From Bacteroidota bacterium (GTDB lineage Bacteria > Bacteroidota > Bacteroidia > UKL13-3), in contig JAIXSO010000052.1 of the NCBI GenBank assembly GCA_027484685.1, positions 85,409-149,408 of the forward strand: a stretch of DNA of 64,000 nucleotides, written 5' to 3'. The stretch's first letter is position 1. Every line of letters begins with the position of its first letter. This document shows, piece after piece, positions 34,210 to 44,900 of this stretch. Made by a program: the position numbers and the translations under genes. Under the pieces are notes generated by a model. That model was not told the DNA's origin. It searched no databases and saw only the letters and a list, made by a program, of their open reading frames with translations.

Positions 34210-36204
34210 CTAATGTATTACTACAATTTTTTGTCTACCCAAATTTTGATTACTTTCCGAAACAACAAAGTAAACGCCATCTTTTAAATTACTTATGAGT
34301 AATGAGTTGTTTTTGTTTTCTATATAATTAAAACTTACCACTTCTTGCCCTAGTTGATTTACAATTTGGTATTTGCCTTCTTTTAAAAATTCGATTGTAA
34401 AATTACCGTTATTAGGATTTGGATACACATTAACCTGATGGCTAAAAACTTCGTTTAACGAATTACTTACAAAATTGAGGGTATCAGTATAATTTTTACA
34501 GTTGTTGCTATCTATTACTATTACATTGTATTTACCATTAGTAGATGCAACGAATGAAGGGCGGTTTACACCCGTAATTAAGCTATTGTTAGTAAACCAC
34601 TGATAGTTTTTGCCAATAGCAGGTTGTACTGTAATTGTATTGCCACTTTGAGTCAATTTAACAGGTTTTAATTGATAAATTTTTACCAATACTGCCTTTG
34701 GTTTACTAAAAACGGTCCCAAAACTTTGTTGCACGTAAAACACCGAATCTTTAGTAAAATTTATGGTTAAATTATTTCCTTTAAACACCAAAACAGTAGC
34801 TAGTGAATCTGCAAACCAACTAACGTTAGTGCCTGTTGCTGTTATGCTTTTGGGTAAATTATCGTTACAAAATGTGGTATTGCCAATCGTTGGCTCGCTA
34901 ACCATAAAATTTTTAAGTAAATATATATCCGATTCACCAACAACAGTTAACGATTTACCATCAATTACATTAGTAGTAGTTGCTTGGTATTGCCCCCCCA
35001 AATACCAATTCCCTTTTTTATCTATTGCCAAATCAATTGCATAAGCCCAATCCGATTGACCTAAGTTTTTAATCCACTCGGTATTTCCATTATTATCCAG
35101 TTCCATTAAAAAAGGATACGATTTATTACTTATACCATCGCCAATACTAGAATTACCAAATGAAAACGAAAAATTGTAGTTTCCAATTACTGCTATTTTT
35201 CCTTCTTTGGTAAATTTAACTGCTTTACCTAACGAATAAATGGTATTTGACTTTTTTGCCCACAATAAATTTCCATTTTTATTATAAGAAACAATAAAAA
35301 AATTATCTTTTTCATTGTCATTATTTAAAACAATGTTTTCAATTTTTATAGGCCTAAAATACTCACCAACAATAACTATTTGGTTACTATCAGATACTGC
35401 TATATCCCAAATTTGCTCCCCTCCCAATAATCCGGTTGGATAAATAGCTTTGTACCAATTTAACTTTCCTGTTATGTCAAAACAAGTAGTAATTATTCTT
35501 GCATCTTTAATGGTATCATTTTTTATGTAAACACTATTATCTGAATTGGTAACAACATAAATCAGGCTGTCTTTTAAAGCTATTCTTCCAACTCGAGAAC
35601 TTAAACTATTACTACCAATAGGTATCACTAATTTAGCAGTTAAATTAGAATCTAATCTAGCAACAAACATTCCTGTACCACCTAAATGTGGCATCTGGGG
35701 CAAGCCATCTAAACTAAAATTACTTTGGCTAAAAGATCCACCAACCCATATATTTAAGTTTTTATCAATTTGTACATTCGATAAACGTGCATTTTGAGCA
35801 TTGATAGTTTTTTTTATTAAAACAATACCGTTTGTACTAATTTTATACAGTGTACCAGGTCTTTCTAATGTCATGTAAATATTTTGATTTCTATCTACTT
35901 CAAGACCGCCTACGGGGTCGGTGCTTGGTGCTACATCCACATTTAAAGCCCAAACAAACTGCCCACTTTCTGTAAATTTTGCAAGAAAATAATTGTAAGG
36001 ATTAGCACCAATTTTTAATAATGTAGTATCGCCAATTGTCATGTTGGTTCTCATTCTTCCTGATATAAATACATTATTTAAACTATCAGTAATAACTTTA
36101 TCTGCATAATCAATTTGAGTTGAGCCAAAGTTTTTAAGCCAGTTATTTTGGGCTGTTGTTCCAAAATTGATAATTACAAATAGAAATAATAAAGTTTTTT
36201 TCAT
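34210..36204 (-). CDS. T9SS type A cargo with SBBP-like beta-propeller repeats
   Basis: 664 residues. A signal peptide (MKKTLLFLFVIINFGTTAQ) is followed by repeats typical of SBBP-like propellers: 'NNWLKNFGSTQIDYADKVITD', 'NVFISGRMRTN', 'YFLAKFTESGQFVWALN', 'DLAIDKKGNWYLGGQY'. An Ig-like segment follows (about 440-520, 'SITATGTNVSWFADSL'), then a type A sorting domain ('NVYPNPNNGNFTIEFLKEG', 'QIVNQLGQEV', 'DGVYFVV', 'RQKIVV'). The sorting domain is very close to that of the next gene upstream on the same strand, so the two are probably paralogous at their ends. Secreted or surface-bound; function unknown. Confidence 0.84.
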   Translation of the reverse strand: MKKTLLFLFVIINFGTTAQNNWLKNFGSTQIDYADKVITDSLNNVFISGRMRTNMTIGDTTLLKIGANPYNYFLAKFTESGQFVWALNVDVAPSTDPVGGLEVDRNQNIYMTLERPGTLYKISTNGIVLIKKTINAQNARLSNVQIDKNLNIWVGGSFSQSNFSLDGLPQMPHLGGTGMFVARLDSNLTAKLVIPIGSNSLSSRVGRIALKDSLIYVVTNSDNSVYIKNDTIKDARIITTCFDITGKLNWYKAIYPTGLLGGEQIWDIAVSDSNQIVIVGEYFRPIKIENIVLNNDNEKDNFFIVSYNKNGNLLWAKKSNTIYSLGKAVKFTKEGKIAVIGNYNFSFSFGNSSIGDGISNKSYPFLMELDNNGNTEWIKNLGQSDWAYAIDLAIDKKGNWYLGGQYQATTTNVIDGKSLTVVGESDIYLLKNFMVSEPTIGNTTFCNDNLPKSITATGTNVSWFADSLATVLVFKGNNLTINFTKDSVFYVQQSFGTVFSKPKAVLVKIYQLKPVKLTQSGNTITVQPAIGKNYQWFTNNSLITGVNRPSFVASTNGKYNVIVIDSNNCKNYTDTLNFVSNSLNEVFSHQVNVYPNPNNGNFTIEFLKEGKYQIVNQLGQEVVSFNYIENKNNSLLISNLKDGVYFVVSESNQNLGRQKIVVIH

Positions 36205-36275
36205 AATAAAATTATTGATGGCAATTTAACCGCGATTATTGGGTAATGGTGTAAAAAAGTAAAATTTTACAATTA

Positions 36276-39200
36276 TTAGTTGGTAACCACTATTTTTTGT
36301 CTAATTAAATGATTGTTTGATGAAATGATAAAATAAACTCCACTTTTTAAATCACTTACCATAAAATTGTTATGGCTACTTATTGCTTCAAAACTTGCCA
36401 CTTGTTGCCCCAATTGATTTACAATATGGTAAAAGCCTTCTTGCAAAAATTCAATAGTAAAGTTACCGTTATTAGGGTTTGGATACACATTTACCATATT
36501 TGACTTTTCAATATTTTGAACAGAAATGGTATTTACCAAAATACATGTTGAAGTATCTATACACCCATTTTGTTCAATTGCTACTGCATAACTGCCATTT
36601 GTTTTGGCTGTAAATATTTGGTTTGTTTCTGTAAAAATAGGTGATTTTAAATTGTTACAATCAAGCCATTGGTAAGTGGCGTTAAATAAATTGGCCGTTA
36701 GCTTTTCCTTATTTGCTGTTACTTGTGTATTGGGCAAAGGTTTTACTTGCACAGTTACCAAAGCTGTATCTACACAATTAAATTCATTTTTGCCAATTAC
36801 TTGATAGGTTTTGGTACTATTAGGAAAAAATGGAATTCCGTTTTTTACTGAATCAGACCAAACAAAATTATTGGAGCCTACTGCTGTTAGCGTAACTGAG
36901 GTGTTTTTACAAACAGCATTAGCAGTGCTACTTGCACTTATGTTTGGTTTAGGATTTACTTTTACAAGCACACTTGAACTATCAGCACAATTATTAGAAT
37001 CAATAACATAAGCTGTATAAAAACTAGTAGAATCAGGCTTAAACGGTAGATTGTTTTTTACACCATTTAAAAATAAAATATTATTGGCACCAGTAGCATT
37101 TAAGGTAACTTCATTACCCAAACACACTTCATTATTCGAGGCAGTTAAATTTATTTCAGGATTGGCATTTACTTTTAATTGAACTAAAATAGAATCGGAA
37201 CAGCTAGCCGCATTATTGCCTTCAACTTTAAATTTAATTGGATAAATTCCAGCATTGTCAAATTTAATAATAATGGTATCTGCCAACAAAGTGTCCTTAT
37301 TATTTAACTGCCAAGTTCTTGTAAAATTAACCATATCAAGCTTGCTGGTATCAATGAGTTCAAACAAATTATTGTTTAAGCATTGGGTTAATAAATTATG
37401 TTTAAAACCAATTTTAGGTGTTTGTATTACATTGATAAAAATACTTGCTTTTTCGCCTACATCGCAAGTGCTATCTTTTACAAAATAAGTGGTTGATTGA
37501 GTTAAATTAGGACTAATAAATGTATTGCCAAAGGCAATAATAGAATCGGTTAACGAATCGGCATACCACCTTAAACTTCCGTAACCATTTGCATACAGAT
37601 AAGCTTTGGTTCCTTTACAAATAGTTGATTGATTTGTAATCAATGGAACAGGTGGTAAATTACATTCTTTACTACAAACAAAACCATATTGATTTCTGGT
37701 AGTCCAATTACCTAATTGGCCGGTATTGTTAATTCCAGAAGCACAAAATTGGTTTCTATTTGATTTTAAAACCAAACTATAAAACGACCCAGCTTCAATA
37801 CAAACATAATTTTTTTGATTATGTATGAGTTTTGGAATCCAACTTGCATTACTTGAATCTGCATATTCGCCATTATTATTTGCCCCCCAAAAAAACATGG
37901 CTCCATTGCCTTTTAAAGCCATAGTAGTTGATCTACCTGCTTTAATTTGTATCCAATTTTTTGTACTGCCAACCTGAACAGGATAATATCTATTCAATGA
38001 ATCGCCAATTCCTAACTGACCAGCAAAGTTACTCCCCCATGCCCAAAGTGTTCCATTACTTTTTAGTGCTAAGGTATAAAGATCTCCAGCATAAATGCTT
38101 ATCCAAGTAGTATCACCTCCAATTCGGTATGGGGTATTTTGATTGTTTATAACACTATCACCTAATTGTCCAAAAAAATTATTTCCCCAAGCCCAAAGTG
38201 TGCCATCGGTCTTTAAAGCCAAACTATGAATATTGCCAGCGGCAATAGCAGCCCAGTTATCGTCAGTTCCAACTTGAACAGGTTCACTTCTAATAATTGA
38301 ACTTCCATCACCAAGCTCACCATAACTATTATTTCCCCAAGCCCACAGTGTACCGTTACTCTTAAGTGCTAAATTATGATGTTCGCCAACGGCTATATTT
38401 ACCCAATTGCTATCAACTCCTACTTGATTAAACTGATTGGTATTTAAAAATGAGTTATTGCCAAGTTGCCCATAGGCATTGTAACCAGCACTCCAAAGTG
38501 TTCCATTGGCTTTTAAAGCCAAACTGTGGGCGCCACCTAATGATGCTGCCACCCAATTACTATCGTTATTTGCCAACAATGGTTTTAAAGAATTGCCATT
38601 TAATAATAAGCCTAATTGACCAAAGCTGTTTTGCCCCCAAGCCCATAAAGTACCATTGGTTTTAACTCCAAAAGTATGGTTGCGCCCTCCAAAAAGGTTT
38701 AACCAAACATTTTCATTACTTATATTAACAGGTTCTGCTTGATTTAAAAAACCTTCATTACCCACTTGACCATAACCATTACTTCCCCAACCATAAAGTG
38801 AACCATTTACATCAGTTGCCAAGCTATGTTCATAACCAGCACTTATTGCTACCCAGTTTTTCTTTTCACTAATTTTTGTTGGAATTATAAAATTAGTATC
38901 GGAAATGGTGGCTAATTGATAAGCATTATTACCACCCCAACCCCAAAGAGTTCCGTTACTTTTTAAAGCCAAACAATGGAATCTGCCAGCAGCCATATTT
39001 ACCCAATCGTTTTGCGTTCCAACTTGTGTTGGCAATAGTTTTATTTGTTTATCGCCAACTCCTAATTGACCACTTTCGTTATAACCCCAAGCCCATAAAG
39101 TACCATTGCTTTTAAGTGCATAAAAACTGCCATAGCCTGCCGCAATATTTGTCCAATTTTTATTTACACCTATTTGCACTGGGTTACTGCTATTTGACGA

Positions 39201-39836
39201 ACCAAAAATGTCCCAAAGGGTACCATTTGATTTTAGGCCAATACACCCAACAGCATTAGCAGCAATACTTACCCAATTGCTATCTAAACCAACTTGAATA
39301 GGAGTATTAGCATTGGCAGGACCACCAAAACCAAACTTAAAATTAATGTTTAAACCCCAAGCCCATAAAGTACCATCGGCTTTGATGCCAAAATTATAAA
39401 ATTCGCCTGCCGAAACGGTTACCCAATTACTATCTAAACCTACTTGAGTAGGAACTATTTTATTATTGTAATTACCAATACCCAATTGTCCGTAATCATT
39501 TTTACCCCAAGCCCAAAGAGTGCCATTGGTTTTTATGGCTAAACTATGCCAGTAACCGGCACTTGCCATTGCCCAATCGTTATCGGCAGCTATTTGAATA
39601 GGTTTATATTTTTGAAAGGTGGTGCTATCGCCCAATTGCCCAAAGCTATTAAATCCCCAAGCCCAAAGTGCTCCTTCTTTTATTTCGAATGAATGGTAAG
39701 AAACTGAACTAGAAGTAATTCTTTGATAATTTGATTTATATACATTAACAGCTTTGGTATTACGCCTGCTTATTTGCCCAAAGCTGTTCCATACATGCAG
39801 TAAAAATATAACTATGTAAAATAACTTTAGCTTCAT
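36276..39836 (-). CDS. RCC1-repeat T9SS type A surface protein
   Basis: 1186 residues. A signal peptide (MKLKLFYIVIFLLHVWNSFG) is followed by about 14 RCC1 repeats of some 50 residues each (about 40-720). They follow the pattern 'LALKSNGTLWAWGxNxxGQLG' and 'PxQVGxDxNWVxIAAG', and would fold into RCC1-like seven-bladed propellers. Next come several Ig/PKD-like domains with a repeated 'SVTLTAVGSNNFVWSD' or 'EVTLNATGANNILF' core, then a type A sorting domain ('NVYPNPNNGNFTIEFLQEG', 'HIVNQLGQQVASF', 'SGVYFIIS', 'RQKIVV'). It is secreted; bacterial RCC1 proteins are poorly understood and no ligand can be named. The DNA repeats with a period near 156 bases are coding. Confidence 0.87.
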   Translation of the reverse strand: MKLKLFYIVIFLLHVWNSFGQISRRNTKAVNVYKSNYQRITSSSVSYHSFEIKEGALWAWGFNSFGQLGDSTTFQKYKPIQIAADNDWAMASAGYWHSLAIKTNGTLWAWGKNDYGQLGIGNYNNKIVPTQVGLDSNWVTVSAGEFYNFGIKADGTLWAWGLNINFKFGFGGPANANTPIQVGLDSNWVSIAANAVGCIGLKSNGTLWDIFGSSNSSNPVQIGVNKNWTNIAAGYGSFYALKSNGTLWAWGYNESGQLGVGDKQIKLLPTQVGTQNDWVNMAAGRFHCLALKSNGTLWGWGGNNAYQLATISDTNFIIPTKISEKKNWVAISAGYEHSLATDVNGSLYGWGSNGYGQVGNEGFLNQAEPVNISNENVWLNLFGGRNHTFGVKTNGTLWAWGQNSFGQLGLLLNGNSLKPLLANNDSNWVAASLGGAHSLALKANGTLWSAGYNAYGQLGNNSFLNTNQFNQVGVDSNWVNIAVGEHHNLALKSNGTLWAWGNNSYGELGDGSSIIRSEPVQVGTDDNWAAIAAGNIHSLALKTDGTLWAWGNNFFGQLGDSVINNQNTPYRIGGDTTWISIYAGDLYTLALKSNGTLWAWGSNFAGQLGIGDSLNRYYPVQVGSTKNWIQIKAGRSTTMALKGNGAMFFWGANNNGEYADSSNASWIPKLIHNQKNYVCIEAGSFYSLVLKSNRNQFCASGINNTGQLGNWTTRNQYGFVCSKECNLPPVPLITNQSTICKGTKAYLYANGYGSLRWYADSLTDSIIAFGNTFISPNLTQSTTYFVKDSTCDVGEKASIFINVIQTPKIGFKHNLLTQCLNNNLFELIDTSKLDMVNFTRTWQLNNKDTLLADTIIIKFDNAGIYPIKFKVEGNNAASCSDSILVQLKVNANPEINLTASNNEVCLGNEVTLNATGANNILFLNGVKNNLPFKPDSTSFYTAYVIDSNNCADSSSVLVKVNPKPNISASSTANAVCKNTSVTLTAVGSNNFVWSDSVKNGIPFFPNSTKTYQVIGKNEFNCVDTALVTVQVKPLPNTQVTANKEKLTANLFNATYQWLDCNNLKSPIFTETNQIFTAKTNGSYAVAIEQNGCIDTSTCILVNTISVQNIEKSNMVNVYPNPNNGNFTIEFLQEGFYHIVNQLGQQVASFEAISSHNNFMVSDLKSGVYFIISSNNHLIRQKIVVTN

Positions 39837-39972
39837 AAATTATTTGGCAATTCAAAAAAACAAATTTGGATAATTTTAAGATAAAAAAAACTTTATTTAA
39901 TCTAAAACTATAACTTCACCATTTTAGCAATTGCACCTAAGCCATATCAGTTAAATAGCTAATGAGTTTATT

Positions 39973-39980
39973 TATATTTG
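39973..39980 (+). promoter_or_regulatory. Promoter -7 box before the mutase gene
   Basis: TATATTTG, a TAnnTTTG match, 18 bases before the methylmalonyl-CoA mutase start codon. The upstream element is weak. Confidence 0.45.
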
Positions 39981-39998
39981 CCCAAATAACTAAACACA

Positions 39999-41558
39999 AT
40001 GGCCGAAAATAAATTTACAACTGATAGTGGAATAATAATTAACGATTTATACAAACCAGATAGCAATAATATCAATAATGAATTGCCTGGTGAGTTTCCA
40101 TATACTCGTGGTGTACAGCCTGATATGTATAGAGGTAGGTTATGGACCATGCGCCAATACGCGGGTTTTTCAACTGCCGAAGAATCAAATAAACGATATA
40201 AATATTTATTGGCAAACGGAACCATGGGCCTTTCGGTAGCATTTGACTTACCAACTCAAATTGGATATGATAGTGACCATGCTATGAGTGAAGGCGAAGT
40301 GGGTAAAGTGGGCGTAGCTATTGATAGTTTGCGCGATATTGAAACGCTGTTTGATGGCATTAAACTGCAAGATATTACTACCAGTATGACCATTAATGCA
40401 ACAGCATCTACTTTACTTTCGTTTTATATTGCGTTAGCAAAAAAACAAGGTGCTGATATTAAAAAGATTTCAGGGACCATACAAAACGATATTTTAAAAG
40501 AATATGCAGCTAGAGGCACTTATATTTATCCGCCTAAGCCAAGCATGCGCATAATTACCGATATTTTTGAATATTGCAGTTTAGAAGTTCCAAAATGGAA
40601 TACTATTTCAATAAGTGGTTACCACATTCGCGAAGCGGGAAGTACAGCAGTGCAAGAAATAGCATTTACCTTGGCTAATGCTAAAGCTTACAGTGAAGCC
40701 GCAATTGCTAAAGGATTAGATATAAATGTATTTGGACAACGTTTATCGTTTTTCTTTAATGCGCATAATAACTTTTTTGAAGAAATAGCCAAGTTTAGAG
40801 CAGCACGCAGAATGTGGGCTAAAATAGCTAAAGATTTAGGCGCAACCAATCCAAAGGCTATGATGTTGCGTTTTCATACCCAAACGGGTGGAAGTACTTT
40901 AACTGCGCAACAAGCTGAAAACAATATTGCCCGTGTTACTTTACAAGCTTTAGCAGCTGTAATGGGTGGAACTCAAAGTTTGCATACCAATGGTTTTGAT
41001 GAAGCATTAAATTTACCTACCGAAGCAGCTGCAAGAACAGCATTGCGTACGCAACAAATCATTGCGTTTGAAAGTGGTGTAGTAGATACTGTTGACCCAA
41101 TGGGAGGAAGTTATTTTGTAGAAGAATTAACCAATCAAGTAGAAGCTGAAGCTTGGAAGTATATTGAAAAAATAGATGCCATAGGCGGAAGTGTAAGCGC
41201 TATAGAAGAAGGTTATATGCAAAACGAAATTGCTACTGCCAGCTACAAATACCAAAAAGACATTGAAAGCAAAGAGAAGGTAATAGTGGGTGTAAATAAA
41301 TTTACAGTGGAAGAAGAAGTTGCCCCACCTTCGTTTAAAATTGATGATAATATCCGTGTTCAACAAACTGAAAAACTAAATAAGCTTAGAGCTGAAAGAG
41401 ATAATAATTTAGTAAAAACCAATATTGCTAAGCTTGAACAAGCTGCTAAAGATGGTAGCAATGTAATGCCACATATTATAGAAGCAGTTGAAAGTTTAGC
41501 TACTTTAGGCGAAATAGCTGATACCTTTAGAGGTGTATTTGGTGAATATAAAGCTTAG
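39999..41558 (+). CDS. Methylmalonyl-CoA mutase family protein, large subunit
   Basis: 519 residues, the catalytic TIM-barrel half only. Family motifs: '[34 protein letters not shown]' in part, '[17 protein letters not shown]', '[20 protein letters not shown]', '[15 protein letters not shown]' and '[18 protein letters not shown]'. The C-terminal cobalamin-binding domain (DxHxxG) of full-length mutases is absent, and the length fits two-subunit (IcmA-like) enzymes whose small cobalamin subunit is a separate protein. No such subunit is encoded in this window. The reaction is the adenosylcobalamin-dependent carbon-skeleton rearrangement of an acyl-CoA, most likely succinyl-CoA to methylmalonyl-CoA. 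The exact substrate is not certain. Confidence 0.9.
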   Translation: MAENKFTTDSGIIINDLYKPDSNNINNELPGEFPYTRGVQPDMYRGRLWTMRQYAGFSTAEESNKRYKYLLANGTMGLSVAFDLPTQIGYDSDHAMSEGEVGKVGVAIDSLRDIETLFDGIKLQDITTSMTINATASTLLSFYIALAKKQGADIKKISGTIQNDILKEYAARGTYIYPPKPSMRIITDIFEYCSLEVPKWNTISISGYHIREAGSTAVQEIAFTLANAKAYSEAAIAKGLDINVFGQRLSFFFNAHNNFFEEIAKFRAARRMWAKIAKDLGATNPKAMMLRFHTQTGGSTLTAQQAENNIARVTLQALAAVMGGTQSLHTNGFDEALNLPTEAAARTALRTQQIIAFESGVVDTVDPMGGSYFVEELTNQVEAEAWKYIEKIDAIGGSVSAIEEGYMQNEIATASYKYQKDIESKEKVIVGVNKFTVEEEVAPPSFKIDDNIRVQQTEKLNKLRAERDNNLVKTNIAKLEQAAKDGSNVMPHIIEAVESLATLGEIADTFRGVFGEYKA

Positions 41559-41656
41559 GGGAAATTCGAAAAATAAAATTCGAAACTGGTTTTAAAGCAA
41601 ACTAACTTACACTACTATCCTTTGAGTTAGCGCAGCACTCTGAGGATTTGCCTAGG

Positions 41657-41712
41657 GTCTTTGTTTTTAGCAACCAATTTAACAAGTAACTTGTTGAAAA
41701 CACCAACCTCAT
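41657..41712 (+). repeat. Double-hairpin intergenic repeat, copy 2 (degenerate)
   Basis: Same family as 17251-17320 (opposite orientation) and 45951-46012 (same orientation). The spacer CCAATTTAACAAGTAA is fully shared with the copy near 45970, and TTGTTGAAAACACCAACCTCA closes it. One of the two hairpins is degraded here. It lies upstream of the restriction-modification gene; the third copy lies downstream. Confidence 0.68.
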
Positions 41713-41731
41713 ACAAAGAAAGTTTAGAAAC

Positions 41732-41761
41732 AAAAAGGCAAGTAATTAAACTTGCCTTTTT
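41732..41761 (+). terminator. Probable terminator hairpin after the mutase gene
   Basis: AAAAAGGCAAG (41732-41742) pairs perfectly with CTTGCCTTTTT (41751-41761) around an 8-base centre. The T run lies inside the stem arm, so it can work in either direction. It is distant (174 bases) from the mutase stop. Confidence 0.6.
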
Positions 41762-41767
41762 GCTGTA

Positions 41768-41787
41768 AACAGGTTTTAAAACCTGTT
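41768..41787. repeat. 20-base perfect palindrome
   Basis: AACAGGTTTTAAAACCTGTT is fully self-complementary and lies just after the terminator hairpin. From memory, ACAGGTTTTAAAACCTGT is a common intergenic palindrome in Bacteroidota. No second copy was seen in the window. Confidence 0.6.
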
Positions 41788-41901
41788 AGGTTTTGTATCA
41801 CAAACTATCCCGAATAAAAACCAATTTGAATGTAAAAATTATTTAACGGTTTTTAATCTAAATGGCTATTTTCACAGCCCAAAGAAATTTGCCATTTAAG
41901 T

Positions 41902-44900
41902 ATGAAACTAATAGTACAAACACCACAAAAAGCATTAAAAGCATTTATTAAGCAAAGGCCACTGCGCAGTGAAATAGATAAATTTAAGGTGAATTTGATT
42001 GCTATTTTGGATAAAATAAATACCATTGAAAACCTTCCTACCGATGAAACCGAAGAGCACTTAAAAAATAATGTGCGCGATTTTTTATTAGATACTTACT
42101 ACAAAGAAACCAACGAAATAAACACCAAGGATAAAAAAGACTTGGTAATTTTCCTTGGCACCAAAACAGATAACCCTGTGGGCGTAATTATAGAAGCCAA
42201 ACGCCCATCGAACGAAAAGGAAATGGTAACACCTACCAAAGCAAACAGTAAAGCACTTTGGGAATTGATATTGTACTATTTTGATGAACGTATAAAAGCA
42301 AACAATGTAGAACTAAAGCAACTCATTATTACCAATATTAACCAGTGGTATATTATAGATGCCAATTATTTTGATAAACACATTTACCGCAACAGCCAAA
42401 TTAAAAAACTATACGAGTTAAAACAAACCGATAAAAAAGACAATACTTGGTTTTATGAGGAAATAAACAAAACACTAGCTACTTTAAACTTAGAAATACC
42501 CTGCGTAGGTTTTGATATAAGGAATTACAGTAAAGTACTTAGAAATGCTGATAAAGATGATGATAGAGAGCTGATAGCTTTATATAAAATACTTTCGCCA
42601 CAGCATTTATTAAAGCAAGTAACACCTAACGATAGCAACTCACTTAGCCCTGCTTTTTATAAAGAATTATTACACATAATAGGGCTTGAAGAAGCCAAAG
42701 AAGGTGGCAAAAACATTATAAGGCGTAAACTTACCGAAAGAAACGAAGCCTCATTAATAGAGGCTACCATAGAGGCATTAAATACCGAGGATATTTGGCA
42801 TAGAATACCTGATTTAAGCCTATATGGTGCTAATAAAGAAGAGCGCACTTTTAATATAGCACTTGAACTGTGTATTACTTGGATTAACCGCATTTTGTTT
42901 TTAAAACTGCTAGAAGGTCAATTAATAAATTACCATAAAGGCAATAAGGCTTATCAGTTTTTAAACACCGAAACCATTCATGATTACGATGAATTGTTTA
43001 AACTATTTCATAGGGTATTGGCAGTAAATATTACCGATAGAAGCGATAACCTAAAAGTTAAATATAGTAAAGTACCTTATTTAAACAGTTCGCTTTTTGA
43101 AATAAGCGAGCTAGAAGACCAAACCATAAAAGTAAACTCGTTAGATAACTCGGCTTTACTGGATTTACTGCCAACTACGGTACTTAAAACCACCAAAAAG
43201 CAAACACCAAAACTACCTACTTTACAATACTTACAGGAGTTTTTAGATGCCTATAACTTTGCTAGCGAGGGCGAGGAAGATATACAGGAAGACAATAAAT
43301 CCATTATTACGGCTTCGGTATTGGGTAAGGTATTTGAAAAAATAAATGGTTATAAAGATGGTTCTGTATTTACACCTTCGTTTATTACCATGTATATGTG
43401 CCGCAAAAGCATTAGGCTGGCTGTGGTACAAAAGTTTAAAGATTATTTTGCTAACGAGTCATTGCGAGGCACGAAGCAATCTCAATCCAATGAAATAATC
43501 ATTGATTCTATTGAAGATATTAGGGATATTATAACTAACAAGGTAATTACACGCCAAGAAGCCAACAAAATAATAAACTCCCTTAAAATATGCGACCCTG
43601 CTGTGGGTTCGGGACATTTTTTGGTATCGGCTTTAAACGAAATTATAGTCATAAAAAGTGAATTAAATATCCTGCTTGATGAAGAAGGCAAAACCCTACG
43701 CGATTACGAAATAGAAATAATAAACGATGAGCTAATAATAACCGATGAAAACGGAAAACTATTTGCCTATAACCCCGAAAACAAAGAAAGCAATAGGGTA
43801 CAAAAAACACTTTTTCAGGAAAAACAAACCATTATAGAAAACTGCCTTTTTGGAGTAGATATTAACCCCAACTCGGTAAAAATATGCAGGCTTAGGCTTT
43901 GGATAGAGTTACTGAAAAATGCTTATTATAAACCATCAATTTCCGTTGACTTAAGTCAACGGCAATTGATGGAACTAGAAACCTTACCTAACATAGACAT
44001 AAACATAAAATGTGGTAATAGTTTAATAAGCCGTTTTGCGCTAGATGCTGATTTGAGCAAGGCTTTGAAAAGCATTAAATACGATATAAATGCTTACCGA
44101 GGTTTTGTACACAGTTACAAAAACGAAAAAAGCCGCGAAGCCAAACGTGGACTTATAAAAATTATAGATGGTATAAAACAAGATTTTAGAACTGAAATTT
44201 CGAAGTTTGACCCTAAGCAACTTAAACTAAACAAAGCCAGTGGCGAACTGCTAACTTTACTAAGCCAAACTACTTTATTAGAACCAAGTGCTAAAGACAA
44301 AAAACTTAAAAAAGAAAAGCAAAAGAAGCTAGAAACCGATATTGAAAAACTAACCAAAGAGATAGAAGAAATAAAAAGCAATGCCATTTATAAAAATGCT
44401 TTTGAATGGCGGTTTGAGTTTCCTGAGGTGCTAGACAATAAAGGCGTTTTTGTAGGTTTTGATTTGGTGGTTGGAAATCCGCCATATATTCAATTGCAAA
44501 GTATGGGTAAAGATGCAGATGCATTGGAAGCATTAAACTATAAAACTTATTCAAGAACTGGCGATATTTATTCATTGTTTTATGAAAAAGGAAATGAGGT
44601 TTTAAGAACAAATGGCGTATTATCATTTATTACATCTAATAAATGGATGAGAGCTGATTATGGTTTAAATACAAGAAATTACATTGTTGAGCAAACCAAT
44701 CCAGTATTATTAATTGATTTTGGTATGTTGTTGGTATTTGATAATGCAACAGTATTAAGTAATATACTTTCTTTTACAAAGGGTGAAAATGAAAATAATT
44801 TACTAGCAGCCAGAACCCCCAATGACTATGATTTAAAATCAGATTTAAATAGTTTCTTTAATGAAAATAATGTAAGAACACCTGTTTCAAAAGACGCATG

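Larger units (their letters stand above)
41559..41901. other. Intergenic stretch with repeat, terminator and palindrome
   Basis: A 343-base stretch between the mutase and restriction genes. It holds no readable gene. It contains a degenerate double-hairpin repeat (about 41657-41712), an intrinsic-type hairpin (41732-41761) and a 20-base perfect palindrome (41768-41787), then AT-rich DNA up to the restriction-modification gene with no convincing promoter box. Confidence 0.6.

Noticed and set aside
37690..39700. Regularly spaced DNA repeats that might be mistaken for a CRISPR-like array
   Set aside because: The repeats are in one open frame, encode RCC1 blades and vary at third codon positions; no spacers or cas genes are present.
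44306..44626. Antisense open frame of 106 codons within the restriction-modification gene
   Set aside because: It lies opposite conserved methyltransferase sequence, including NPPY, and encodes a low-complexity His/Phe/Leu-rich peptide; it arises from the base bias of the real gene.
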